A stretch of 64,000 nt of DNA from Vandiemenella viatica (taxonomy: Eukaryota; Arthropoda; Insecta; Orthoptera; Morabidae), in the NCBI GenBank assembly GCA_031002005.1, contig JARYHS010011408.1, forward strand, positions 221,877,473 through 221,941,472, written 5' to 3'. Position numbers and translations under genes: made by a program. Under the pieces are notes generated by a model. It did no database searches, had not been told where the DNA came from, and saw nothing but the letters and a program-made list of their open reading frames with translations. This document shows positions 23,132 to 33,736 of the stretch, one piece after another (position 1 is the stretch's first letter; each line of letters begins with the position of its first letter).

Positions 23132-24560
23132 CGAAGATGGCGTTTTGAGTCCTTTGGTTGGCCATTGCGACCACCATGTCAAGAATTCCATGGAATTTGC
23201 CAAGATCATAAAGACCATGAAACTGAAGGACTCGGACATAATGGTGAGCTTCGACGTCATTTCATTATTCACCCGTGTCCCGTTGAAGGACATGCTGGAG
23301 CTGATATGCCAACAATTTGAACCAGCCATTGTGGAACTTTTCCGACATGTGCTGACATCCACGTATTTGACTTACTTAGGGGAATACTACGAACAAGTGG
23401 ATGGCGTTGCCATAGGATTGCAACTTTCTCCTGTAGTCGCCATTCTATTCTATACATGGAGTATTTCGAAGAAAAAGCTCTGGAAAGTGCGGTTCTCAAA
23501 CCGACATGTTTTTTTCGCTATCTCGATGACACGTTTGTCGTGTGGCCCCATGACATCAAGCCTTTAAATAAGTTCTTACAACATCTCAATGGAATTCATC
23601 CCAGCATAAAGTTCACAATGGAACTGGAAAAGGATGGCAGCCTACCTTTCCTCGACATTCTAATTGAAAGAAAGCCGGACGGAATGCTAAGACATAGCGT
23701 ATAGAGAAAAGCAACTCACACAGACCGATATTTTGGAGCAACAAGTTTTCACCATCCTGTGCAACATGAAACTGTTCTAAATACGCTTGTACACAGGGCT
23801 ATGGTGATTTCTGACAAAGAAAGCATACCACAGGAACTGGAACATCTAAGAACTGTCTTCTGGCAGAATGGTTACACTGTAGGCAGACAAGAAGAGCAAT
23901 TGATCGCAACCCGGAGAAATATCCAGTCCAACAGGAAGAAACACCAGAAGCCACCACTTTTCTGCCTTTCGCTGGAAACACCTTGGGCAAAATTGTCAGA
24001 ATTGTCGCACGGCATGGAATAAAATGTTTTTACTGACCACAAGCTAAAATTCGGGACTACCTCCGCTCAGTTAAGGATGATCTTGGTCTCAGACTTCCTG
24101 GAGATTACAGCATCCTGTGCGAGTGTGGAAAGTGCTATATCGGTCAAACCATCTGCTCTGTACAAAACCGGTGTGAAGAACACAAACACTATCTTTGCCT
24201 GGGACAATATAGCAAGTCAGTGATCAACGAGCATGTGTACAACCATGGCCAAAGGGTTGCCTTCAACAATGTTACAATATTCGCTAGTACCTCATTCTTT
24301 TGGGATTCCATAGTCAAAGCAGCGATTGAAATTCAATTGGCTGATACCTACAACAGAGATAGTGGGCTATGTCTTAGCGAGGCATGGAAATCAGCCTTGG
24401 CAACTCTACACAGAGAGCATGGCACGCATGTTCAGCAAACGGCTCAATATTAACTTCCTCGGCCCGCAACGAACACCTGTAGCTCCACCCACTCACTGCC
24501 ATCCGCCGGGCACGGGCACCGGAGAAAGCCGTTGGCCTATATAAGGAGGCGTGGCACCAT
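23132..24560 (+). mobile_element. Penelope-like element with RT and GIY-YIG endonuclease (decayed)
   Basis: Plus-strand frames in order: VGHCDHHVKNSMEFAKIIK, SDIMVSFDVISLFTRVPL, GEYYEQVDGVAIGLQLSPVV, then after a shift MEYFEEKALESA and the catalytic block CFFRYLDDTFVVWPHD (YLDD). Next come KDGSLPFLDILIERKPDGML and, further on, the C-terminal nuclease YSILCECGKCYIGQTICSVQ with RCEEHKHYL (GIY-YIG type; the first Y-I pair is degenerate). Stops and shifts break it near 23466, 23702 and 24021. The 3' region contains GGCCTATATAAGGAGGCG (24533-24550), a TATA-like sequence. It lies in a DRC7 intron, opposite to the gene's strand. Confidence 0.88.
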
Positions 24561-26426
24561 TCTAAATTTAAGCAAAACTAAATTGAAAAGAAAACAACCT
24601 ACCCCGCTGTTCATTTAGAAATTAAGTTGAATATTTTCTTGGTCAATCTATAGTTGTCCATTTTGTATAAATATTAATATTGATGAAAGTTAAACTGGTT
24701 AAAAAAAAATACACACAAGATTAACTACAGGAATCTGAAGTATATGATACATAACCTCAGTAAATAATGCCAAAGATCCAATTCAAATGTATAGACATGA
24801 ACCCTATTATTTCCAAGCAGAAGACAATCACTGAAGATCAGAGTAATTTCTGTCATTTGTTGTAACAGTAGTGGAGCTCAGTTTTACCTCCAAAAGTGAA
24901 AAATAGTTTGTACATATAACAAATTAATTTGCATTATTACTTCTGGACTAGAATGTCTTCATAAGATATGCAACATTCACATACAAAGTTTTAACTGAAT
25001 GTATTCCACATATAACTGCAATTGTAGAAAGTTATAAATTGCTTTGGTTTCTAAAGAATTTCAACTTGTTAGTAGTGCAATGCATCATTTGTCTTTCTTG
25101 ACATAAAAATCAATCAATAAATTGACAAACAGACATAGTGTATCAGCTTTACCTTCACTAGGATCAGCCAAGAACACATTTATAGTAGGCTAGATGATGC
25201 TGCTGGCCATTCAGTTTTGAAGGAAGGGCCTCACCTTTATTGGAATTGAAACTGCATTTAGTCTCTGGTCAGTTACTCTAATGATCAGGCTTTGTTCTTT
25301 CTTCTTCCTTGCTTTCTTAACACATATCTCAACAGTTAAAACTAGACAATCTCCATCCACTTCTCCCTGTGGTGCCACAGAAAGCATCTTATAATGATGT
25401 TTCAGTTTTGCTTTCTTTTTCTATCATGAAACTATCAAATTTACAGTATTCAGCGCATATTGTATTCTTTTCTAGCTCCCCCGTGTAACTTCTTTTGACT
25501 TCAATCCACAGCTGTCTTAACTCATCTAAATATTCCTGACTGCTGAAATCAAATTGCTGTAACCCAGGCTCTGATTTACAGCTTACACAGCAACCTTAAA
25601 TATAACAAGAGAAATGTGGAAAATCTTATTAAATGCAGGAAGACTCACCAGCTCCAGTTGGATTACTTATAACTTAAAATAAACATTTGTAGCTATGCAC
25701 TGGAATCCCGCCAGTGATTGATTGAAAAAAAACACATGCACCATTTAGTGCAGTTTCTTGATGTCCCTAAAAAACACACTTTCAAATAAATGTTCTCTGA
25801 AGCCAAGTTTCTAAGCTTATAAACCTCAAAAGCCATTGCTAATTATTGAATGGTTTTGTATTCTTGGCTATCTGATGCCTATTAATCTTTGTCACATTTT
25901 TACTGCATCAAAAGTACCCTGCTTCTTTTAGAAACAAAGTGCTGTCGCAGGTGAATTGTACATTAATATTTATGGCCTCTATCATAAATTCTTCTCTGCT
26001 CACACCTCGGAAGTCTTCTGCACTGGGCTGCACCATCAGGTATTTTGTCATGACTCCACCTCAAAGAGTTTTTTTATAGATAAATGTTTCCAGAGACAAA
26101 GTGTAGCATTACAAACTTTTTTCTTTTATATTCTTGTGTCCATCTTTCTTTCATGTTTCCAGCTGTTACCTCAGCATCATTCTTGATTGTTTTTAATCAC
26201 TACTAAAGCTTAATGAGAAACACCGAAAGAAGTTAAAACTTCTTACACTTATTGTAAGAAACTAAAAGACACATCAAAAAGATTCCTTAAGTATGCAAAT
26301 AATTTTTTTAATAACTTAAAGCAAATTTTATCTTCTTTTTTTAGATGCCATATCTGTACTTTTATTTGCAAATGAACTGACATGTTCTATGAAAACTGAA
26401 TTTTCCAACTGTTACGATATACTCAC
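24561..26426. other. DRC7 intron, unclassified noncoding sequence
   Basis: This 1.9-kb stretch has no recognisable TE domain, terminal repeat or exon. Open frames (for example 25956-26186) have low-information hydrophobic translations. Confidence 0.45.
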
Positions 26427-26601
26427 CAATCCCTGATATTTCAATCTTATTGACCCAAGATGGAGGAATATCTATATGCTTTTCCTGCAGAGCATGGTAG
26501 GGATCATCATCCCTCTCTCCAATCTCATGTCTAACGTGCCAAGGTTCTCCAACCAGCAGCCGACACCATTTATTGCAATCATTTAGTTCAAAGCTCATAT
26601 C
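26427..26601 (-). CDS. DRC7: DRC7 exon (PPSWVNKIEIS region)
   Basis: This exon has 175 nt, enters in phase 0 and leaves in phase 1. The acceptor (TTTTTCCTCAG) lies at 26602 and above, and the donor GTGAGT starts at 26426. The translation starts DMSFELNDCNKW, continuing the preceding ...QDCSEGCK exactly as the DRC7 family does. It ends with IPPSWVNKIEISGI plus one base of the next codon, which the next exon completes. The reading frame is open. The intron to the next exon is about 9.6 kb and contains a Penelope-like element, two LINE copies, a MITE fragment and other repeats, so this short gene segment is spread over many kilobases by insertions. Confidence 0.85.
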
Positions 26602-27094
26602 CTGAGGAAAAATAAGTTTCCCTTATTCATATATCGTAGTACACACTACAAATGCTTGCATTTTAGTGAAGGTCACTAAGACAACATAACAGTGTCTGGA
26701 ATTCAATATAAGGTTAACTAGTTTGACCTCGATGGTGAAAGAAATTTTTTTTTTGATATCATTTGGGAGTTCGTCAACAGGCTAATAAATGTGGTAAACA
26801 ATTTTTTATCACAAAATTGTTTACCTAATGTCTGTATTAAATCCCAAACCATTTCACAGTGCATATGGGGATAGATCCTGCAATAATATTGACATGATTT
26901 GTTTCTCTGATGAGCATGTAAAACTTGGCAGTCCATGTAACCCTTCAAAATAGTCATCCTAAATGGGTTGAAAACCGCCCTTTTTTCATTCATATATAAA
27001 TAACACAAAACCACAGTATACATTCTTCACATTATACACACACTAGAGCACTGAGATACATCCAGTGATCACCTATGTACTTATATATTCAGGG
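26602..27094. other. DRC7 intron; unassigned minus-strand open frame
   Basis: A 101-codon minus-strand frame (26718-27023) contains GYMDCQVLHAHQRNKSC and CEMVWDLIQTLGKQF. It lies next to the Penelope-like fragment, and I cannot place it in any family. It may be part of that element or chance. Confidence 0.3.
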
Positions 27095-27530
27095 CTAGGG
27101 AGTCAAGGAGGATGATTTAACCATTGGTTCAGTCATGGAAATGTCGTCTATATATCTGAACCAAATCGTTGGTTGTACAATAATATTTTCAAGAAAGGCT
27201 TCTTTCAATCTGCCCAGGGAAAGTTTGGTGTAGGAGATTTCTATACAAGTGCCCATGGCGGTGTCTCTTATCTGATGGTGGATGTAGGACTGGAATGAAA
27301 AATAGTTTTTTGTTAGAATAAAGTGGGCCAGTGATATGAGGAAGCAGTGTAGGGGAGAATGTGGGTGCATATCAGGAACTGTTCAAGGACACTAAGGCTC
27401 AGGCAGTGGGAGATGTTAGTGTAGAGAGAGATAACCAAGACGTAGTCTGTAGTATGTGGGAACTCAACAACCACTCCAGGAAATTGACAGGAATTGATGG
27501 AGGGGTTAATGCAACAGACCACCCTATTTG
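27095..27530 (-). pseudogene. Second Penelope-like RT fragment
   Basis: The minus strand encodes FQSYIHHQIRDTAMGTCIEI, SYTKLSLGRLKEAFLE and PTIWFRYIDDISM. The 'GTAMGT..A..YA.L..G.LE' and RYIDD blocks identify a Penelope-type reverse transcriptase of a subfamily different from the one at 23-24.5 kb. Only the palm region is present. The upstream part (27313-27522) is shifted into another frame. It sits in the intron between DRC7 exons 2 and 3, on the same strand as the gene. Confidence 0.75.
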
Positions 27531-28536
27531 AATGATATATTAATCCACAAATACCAATTTTATAAAGCTCCTACTTACTTTCCAAGTCTGGGCTGTTTCA
27601 AATTTCATTTTTTCCAAAAACTAGCTGTTTGGACCGCTTTGTCATGGGCCAATAACAGGTCTTCTGCTTGGCACATGGAGCCCATGTCTAAAGGAAATGC
27701 TCAGGTGTCTAAATGGAACCACAATCACATGCTCCTAATCCACCACAGGGCACCAACTTGCAATATTTATGCACCCATAACAATCTACAGCAACTCTATC
27801 ACTGGTAAAATCACTCAAGGCCATGTTACCTGTACCACAACTGGGGATTGCAATCCATCAAAGGAGGATCCAACTAACCTGCAGGATCCTGTATCATTTG
27901 ACAGTTTGGCAGATCCTACACAAATTTATGTGGATCTGTAGTTAAACAGCCACCTGTCATCCCTTTCCGGCCCTATTTGAGCTTGACTACTTGTGTTGCC
28001 CTGCTTGCTTGTACCCTTCCAGTAGACATTTAACTCACATCAACAAATGTGTTTTTCATAATTAATTAGATCCACTTTTATGCATTTTTAAGAACTCCCA
28101 TTTGGTTTTCTTGTAATTCGAATTATTTATAATTTTCTAATTATTTACTAAGGTTATAGTGGAATGAGTAATAATACACAAAAAAATTCTAACTTTATCA
28201 AACATAAATTCTAAAATTAATCAAAACAGTAATTTCTTAAAATTATTCTGTATTCTAAAACAGTGATATGAATGGAATATTCTTTGCACCAGTATAACAT
28301 ATGTAAGTACTTGTACTAATATAGTCAAATTTCTGCTTGTAATTGGAATTTACTATTTTTGTTATGTTGTGTGGAGCAGGAAGATCCTTCTCGGCGGGTA
28401 ACTATACGTGCAGTTCTTTACGAAATAAATTGGGAGATAAAACAATCAATATTACTTGTTTATTAAGAGCTTTCTTTTAAAAGCAGAAGGATTGATTGGT
28501 TTACAAAGTGTTTTTTTTTTATTTGATGTGACTAAC
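27531..28536. other. DRC7 intron, no recognisable element
   Basis: A 137-codon plus frame (27528-27941) is rich in H, N and T without a recognisable motif. The rest is AT-rich. Confidence 0.4.
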
Positions 28537-28538
28537 TA

Positions 28539-29959
28539 CACTCCTGGAAATTGAAATAAGAACACATTGACGCCGGTGTGTAAGACCCACCATACTTGCT
28601 CCGGACACTACGAGAGGGCTGTACAAGCAATGATCAAACGCACGGCACAGCGGACACACCAGGAACAGCAGTGTTGGCCGTCGAAAGGCGCTAGCTGCGC
28701 AGCGGTTGGGCACCGCTGCAGTCAGTGTCAGCCAGTTTGCCGTGGCATACGGAGCTCCATCTCAGTCTTTAACACTGGTAGCATGCCGTGACAGCGTGTA
28801 CGTGAACCGTATGTGCAGTTGACGGACTTTGAGCGAGGGCGTATAATGGGCATGCGGGAGGCCGGGTGGACGTACCGCCGAATTGCTCAACATGTGGTGC
28901 GCGAGGTCTCCACAGTACATCGATGTTGTCGCCAGTGGTCGGCGGAAGGTGCACGTGCCCGTCGACCTGGGTCCGGACAGCAGCGACGCACGGACGCACG
29001 CCAAGACCGTCGCATCCTACGCAGTGCCGTAGGGGACCGCACCGCCACTTCCCGGCAAGTTAGGGACACTGTTGCTCCTGGGGTATCAGAGAGGACCATT
29101 CGCAACCGTCTCCATGAAGCTGGGCTACGGTCCCGCGCACCGTTAGGTCATCTTCCGCTCACGCCCCAACATCGTGAAGCCCGCCTCCTGTGGTGTCGCA
29201 ACAGGCGTGTATGGAGGGACGAATGGAGACGTGTCGTCTTCAGTGATGAGAGAAGCTTCTGCCTTGGTGCCAATGATGGTCGTATGCGTGTTTGGCGCCG
29301 TGCAGGTGAGCGCCACAATCAGGACTGCATACGACCGAGGCACACAGGGCCAACACCCGGCATCATGGTGTGGGGAGCGATCTCCTACACTGGCCGTACA
29401 CCTCTGGTGATCGTCGAGGGGACACTGAACAGTGCACGGTACATTCAAACCGTCATCGAACCCATCGTTCTACCATTCCTAGACCGGCAAGGGAACATGC
29501 TGTTCCAACAGGACAATGCACGTCCACATGTATCCCGTGCCACCCAACGTGCTCTAGAAGGTGTAAGTCAACTACCCTGGCCAGCGAGATCTCCGGATCT
29601 GTCCCCCATGAGCATGTTTGGGACTGGATGAAACGTCGTCTCACGCGGTCTGCACGTCCAGCACGAACGCTGGTCCAGCTGAGGCGCCAGGTGGAAATGG
29701 CTTGGCATGCCGTTCCACAGGACTATATCCAGCACCTCTACGATCGTCTCCATGGGAGAATTGCAGCCTGCATTGCTGCGAAAGGAGGATATACACGGTA
29801 CTAGTGCCGACATTGTGCATGCTCTGTTGCCTGTGTCTATGTGCCTATGGTTCTGTCTGTGTGATCATGTGTTGTATCTGATCCCAGGAATGTGTATATA
29901 AAGTTTCCCATTCCTGGGACAATGAATTCACGGTGTTCTTATTTCAATTTCCAGGAGTG
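28539..29959 (+). mobile_element. Tc1-type DNA transposon, complete ends, 1,421 bp
   Basis: The terminal inverted repeats are at least 27 bp and begin CACTCCTGGAAATTGAAATA (left at 28539). The right copy ends at 29959. TA dinucleotides flank both ends (28537-28538 and 29960-29961), the target duplication of the Tc1/mariner superfamily. The interior is clearly more GC-rich than the surrounding intron, which suggests a comparatively recent arrival. It carries one transposase gene, inactivated near the third catalytic residue. It lies in the DRC7 intron, opposite in strand to the gene. Confidence 0.95.
28813..29803 (+). pseudogene. Tc1-type transposase, single frameshift at the third catalytic acid
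   Basis: The open frame starts MQLTDFERGRIMGMREAGWT (helix-turn-helix, residues 1-45). A second DNA-binding module follows (about 60-110: SERTIRNRLHEAGL). The DDE catalytic core is FSDERSF (D near residue 145), then MVWGAISY and FQQDNARPHVS (D near 234). The text then runs SPDLSPM-S-M-F and stops at 29631. In the adjacent frame it continues EHVWDWMKRRLTRSARPAR and RLHGRIAACIAAKGG to about 29803. One base is therefore missing exactly at SPDLSP-I-E, where the glutamate of the DDE triad belongs. The protein as encoded cannot be catalytic; everything else looks intact. Confidence 0.92.
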
Positions 29960-30273
29960 TATAATTATTTAGCTATCTTACAAATACCAACTAATTTTAT
30001 CATTTAAATAAATCAATTATTTTGAAAACTGATGTTATTTACTGTAAGACATGTAATGAGACTAAAGGCTGAATACTTGACATATTTCATAATTTACTTA
30101 TTACTAGAATTAGATTTGAAAACAAAAATGTAAATGCATGAAGTTACTTTAGTACAAAATTAATTAATTTTTAGTTACTAGGCAGCATTCTGATACAAAG
30201 GCTTTAAACAGTAGATGAGATAATATCAATTACATCAAATTAGAATTGATAAATTTAACTGTTTCTTTTATAC
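29960..30273. other. DRC7 intron, no other feature
   Basis: Short AT-rich stretch between the transposon and DRC7 exon 2; nothing further is seen. Confidence 0.5.
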
Positions 30274-30492
30274 CTTGCAGCCTTCAGAGCAATCTTGTAT
30301 ATTGACCCAGTAATTTGTATCATCCCATACACTCTCAATACCAAGATAACAAGTGTCATGAATCTCCTGCCTGTTGCCAGTTACTGCCTCTATAAAGAAT
30401 GGCTCTGTCACTTCCTTCTTTGGTGGCAGGATAAGTACCCAACTGTGCAGTCGAGAACCATGAAGATCATCAGGTGGAGCTTTCTCAAACTC
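30274..30492 (-). CDS. DRC7: DRC7 exon (transglutaminase-like/LGIES region)
   Basis: This internal exon has 219 nt (73 codons, phase 0 to phase 0), with acceptor CAG at 30493-30495 and donor GT at 30272-30273. It encodes HGSRLHSWVLILPPKKEV, then PFFIEAVTG, then YLGIESVWDDTNYWVNIQDC, and ends in CK. From memory of the family, this is the signature of DRC7/CCDC135: a conserved HxWVLVL core, an 'FFIdp.TG' strand, and LGIES.W...NYWVN.QDC. The intron to the upstream exon is only 328 bp. The intron to the downstream exon is 3.7 kb and carries a Tc1-type transposon and a Penelope-like fragment. This is the strongest evidence for the gene; I see no stop or frameshift. Confidence 0.87.
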
Positions 30493-30820
30493 CTGCAATT
30501 TTAAACATTATAAAAAACCACAGAAAAATAAGGTACTAGAATAAACAAACATTCAGATTATTTCTTATCTAAACTGAAATGACATTACTTCCATACCATT
30601 TCCTTGTGTCTAAATACAACATATGAAGTATTTTATACTCCTGACTTATGAGACAGAATATTTACACTAATTTAGTAAGAATTAATTGTAATACATAGCT
30701 TTTGAATCACTTCAGATTTCTGAAAACTTCACAAAATTATACTGTCAACTATTTAAAAATGTGGATAACAGATGAAGTAAGCTAAAACCAATAAATATTA
30801 AATTTCGCAACTCGATCTAC

Positions 30821-30979
30821 CTCAATAGCTTTTTGTATTTCTTCTTGTCTCTTTCTTTCTTCTTCTATCAGTCTCTCCTGTTCTCTTCTACTCATTTCTC
30901 TAAGAAATTGGCTTTCAAGATCAGGAGGAGGTTTTAATTGATATTTTGAAACCTCTTCTATAATTTCTTCTGGTACAGG
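30821..30979 (-). CDS. DRC7: DRC7 exon (charged linker; first of five seen)
   Basis: This is an internal coding exon of 159 nt (53 codons, phase 0 at both ends). On the minus strand it has an acceptor ending CAG at 30980-30982 and a donor GT at 30819-30820. It begins PVPEEIIEEVSKY and continues into a strongly charged, probably coiled-coil stretch (RREQERLIEEERKRQEEIQ). It joins in frame to the next exon, which carries the diagnostic DRC7 motifs, and that join is why I assign it here; its own sequence is low-complexity. DRC7 is a subunit of the nexin-dynein regulatory complex of motile cilia and sperm flagella. The exon ends only about 50 bp from the 1-kb N gap, so the N-terminal exons are missing from this contig. 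I am sure it is a coding exon and fairly sure of the gene. Confidence 0.78.
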
Positions 30980-31028
30980 CTGTAAAAAGATTAAAAAATG
31001 AAAGAATAATGAGACACCTTGCCTTTTT

Positions 31029-32028
31029 NNNNNNNNNNNNNNNNNNNNNNNNNNNNNNNNNNNNNNNNNNNNNNNNNNNNNNNNNNNNNNNNNNNNNNNN
31101 NNNNNNNNNNNNNNNNNNNNNNNNNNNNNNNNNNNNNNNNNNNNNNNNNNNNNNNNNNNNNNNNNNNNNNNNNNNNNNNNNNNNNNNNNNNNNNNNNNNN
31201 NNNNNNNNNNNNNNNNNNNNNNNNNNNNNNNNNNNNNNNNNNNNNNNNNNNNNNNNNNNNNNNNNNNNNNNNNNNNNNNNNNNNNNNNNNNNNNNNNNNN
31301 NNNNNNNNNNNNNNNNNNNNNNNNNNNNNNNNNNNNNNNNNNNNNNNNNNNNNNNNNNNNNNNNNNNNNNNNNNNNNNNNNNNNNNNNNNNNNNNNNNNN
31401 NNNNNNNNNNNNNNNNNNNNNNNNNNNNNNNNNNNNNNNNNNNNNNNNNNNNNNNNNNNNNNNNNNNNNNNNNNNNNNNNNNNNNNNNNNNNNNNNNNNN
31501 NNNNNNNNNNNNNNNNNNNNNNNNNNNNNNNNNNNNNNNNNNNNNNNNNNNNNNNNNNNNNNNNNNNNNNNNNNNNNNNNNNNNNNNNNNNNNNNNNNNN
31601 NNNNNNNNNNNNNNNNNNNNNNNNNNNNNNNNNNNNNNNNNNNNNNNNNNNNNNNNNNNNNNNNNNNNNNNNNNNNNNNNNNNNNNNNNNNNNNNNNNNN
31701 NNNNNNNNNNNNNNNNNNNNNNNNNNNNNNNNNNNNNNNNNNNNNNNNNNNNNNNNNNNNNNNNNNNNNNNNNNNNNNNNNNNNNNNNNNNNNNNNNNNN
31801 NNNNNNNNNNNNNNNNNNNNNNNNNNNNNNNNNNNNNNNNNNNNNNNNNNNNNNNNNNNNNNNNNNNNNNNNNNNNNNNNNNNNNNNNNNNNNNNNNNNN
31901 NNNNNNNNNNNNNNNNNNNNNNNNNNNNNNNNNNNNNNNNNNNNNNNNNNNNNNNNNNNNNNNNNNNNNNNNNNNNNNNNNNNNNNNNNNNNNNNNNNNN
32001 NNNNNNNNNNNNNNNNNNNNNNNNNNNN
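31029..32028. other. Assembly gap (1,000 N)
   Basis: This is a run of exactly 1,000 N, the conventional size for an unknown gap in a scaffold. Contig orientation across it is therefore a scaffolding decision. DRC7 exons on opposite strands on its two sides suggest that decision may be wrong. Confidence 0.98.
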
Positions 32029-32860
32029 ATCAACTTTATAGTGCCTTCTGTCCTAACATTATATATATAGGAATTACAATATAGGATAGGGAAATGAACC
32101 ACCACTTACCTTAGATGATGGTTGTGTGGTGTGAACACATAAAACAGACAAAAACACAAATGTAATTGAAATTTTTGAATCTTAGCCCTTTATTAACTAG
32201 GACCAGGGTGGAAGGTGGATGTTACAGGAGACTGCCTAGCAAAGTGACTGTTAAGCTAGGATCATGGTGGAGGTAAATTCAAACAGATGACAGGGACAAG
32301 GGTGTGATTTGAAGCTAATACTTGAGCATTGCAAAATATTAAAACTAATTACTGGTGGGTGAAAAGAGCAGAATAAATAAAAAAATCTGAACTAAATACC
32401 AGTAAGGAAAATAAATAAATATGAAATCCAAGACTATGAAGTTAAACATCACCTCCGTTTTGTAAGGTTTCAATTTAGGTATTATGGATGGAAGCAAGGA
32501 GTGGATGGAGGGAATGAAGTTAAACATCATCTCTGTTTAGTGGTGTTTCAATTTAAGTATTGTGAATGGAAGCAAGGTGAGGATGGAGGGAAAAGTAAGG
32601 TAATGACTATAAATTATCTTAAACTGATACCAGGTGGCCTTGTGCCCAGTTTTAGGCAAGCTCCCACCTTGTAAGTTCAGAGGAGCTGCTGCTATTTGAG
32701 AGACTTTGATAGCATAGTGTTAGGCCAAAAGTTCAATGCTGGGGGTTTGCAACACTTTGCCTAATCTGTGTAGCCTTCTGGTACACTACATTTAATAAAG
32801 CAGTCACCATGGGTTTGTATTATAATCTCAAACATGAAGGGTATAATAAATAAGTTCGCT
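32029..32860. other. Noncoding with a two-copy 76-bp tandem repeat
   Basis: GAAGTTAAACATCACCTCC starts a unit of about 76 bp near 32440 that is repeated from about 32516 (GAAGTTAAACATCATCTCTG). Each copy ends in GATGGAGGGA. The sequence around 32100-32200 resembles a dispersed repeat; its donor-like AAG|GTAAGTGG on the minus strand is not attached to a recognisable exon. Confidence 0.5.
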
Positions 32861-33252
32861 TGACACAGTCTTAAGATCACAAAATACTTAGATTCTTGAT
32901 AAAGTTCACTCATACATTGTCATACCAGAATTGCGAATAAGATGTCGGACAACTGTTCCATTGAAACATGCTAAGCACGTTCATATGAGAAGAAAAACTC
33001 AATAAGTCCCTCTAACATTAGAGAGAACATGATTACGGCATGTTACAATCTGCCGCAACCACTACCACAACTGACGCAAAGTTAACTGTTTGATTTCTAG
33101 TGAAGGACTGTTCAAATTCAAGATGACTGGAGGTGCTTTTATCAGCTTTTAAATTCCTATGACGTAAGAAATTAATATCTTCTCATATACTAAGTGGATT
33201 AACTTGTAATTACTACAAGGGCTTCCTGTCCCTCATATTCTATCTGTTTTAA
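32861..33252 (+). repeat. Repeat A, copy 2, left part (interrupted by piggyBac)
   Basis: This side aligns only weakly with 18181-18570. It is joined, across the piggyBac insertion, to 38658-39230, which aligns well with 18650-19200. The element sits exactly at a TTAA. Confidence 0.5.
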
Positions 33253-33736
33253 CCCTTAAATGCATGGTGTTGCATATCTGCAACATTGACTTTGAAATTG
33301 TTTTCTGCGCCCCTATTGGGAGTTTTGTGAACTACTATGTGTTTAGTAGTTGCAGCAGAGTTTGTAGAAACTGTCTTTGGTGTCAGTTATGTTGAGGTTA
33401 GCTGCAGTGTGATATTCTGCTAACATCTTTGCTTCTGTTTGGACAAAATGGTGGTGTAAAAATTTTGCGTTTGTTTTCCATATAACGAGCCAGTTTTGGA
33501 AGGAGAAAAAAATCATACCAACTAAGACAGGTATATGCAGAACCATATCAATCACAAAAAATCACATATAGTATCCAGGTTTGAATATTATATAACAATT
33601 TATGTATGTTGCATATGTGCAACATTGCGTGAATACTGACAAACTGTGTCATTGTGGCCATTTTGCATTCTCATTACTTTTGCATGACTATTTACATTCA
33701 TTGGACTTTTAGGACTGTTGTTGTTGTTTTTGTGAC

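Noticed and set aside
26718..27023. Host exon or new gene on the minus strand
   Set aside because: No splice sites or motifs fit, and it does not match the adjoining DRC7 exons. I left it as unassigned intron sequence.
28762..29813. Antisense and alternative-frame ORFs inside the Tc1-type element
   Set aside because: They are shadows of the GC-rich transposase gene; none has family motifs.
30921..32105. Long open frames across the first N gap, both strands
   Set aside because: They consist almost entirely of unknown residues; the gap has no stop codons because it has no sequence.
32029..32140. DRC7 upstream exon with donor AAG|GTAAGTGG on the minus strand
   Set aside because: No acceptor or DRC7-like reading precedes it, and the surrounding sequence looks like a dispersed repeat.
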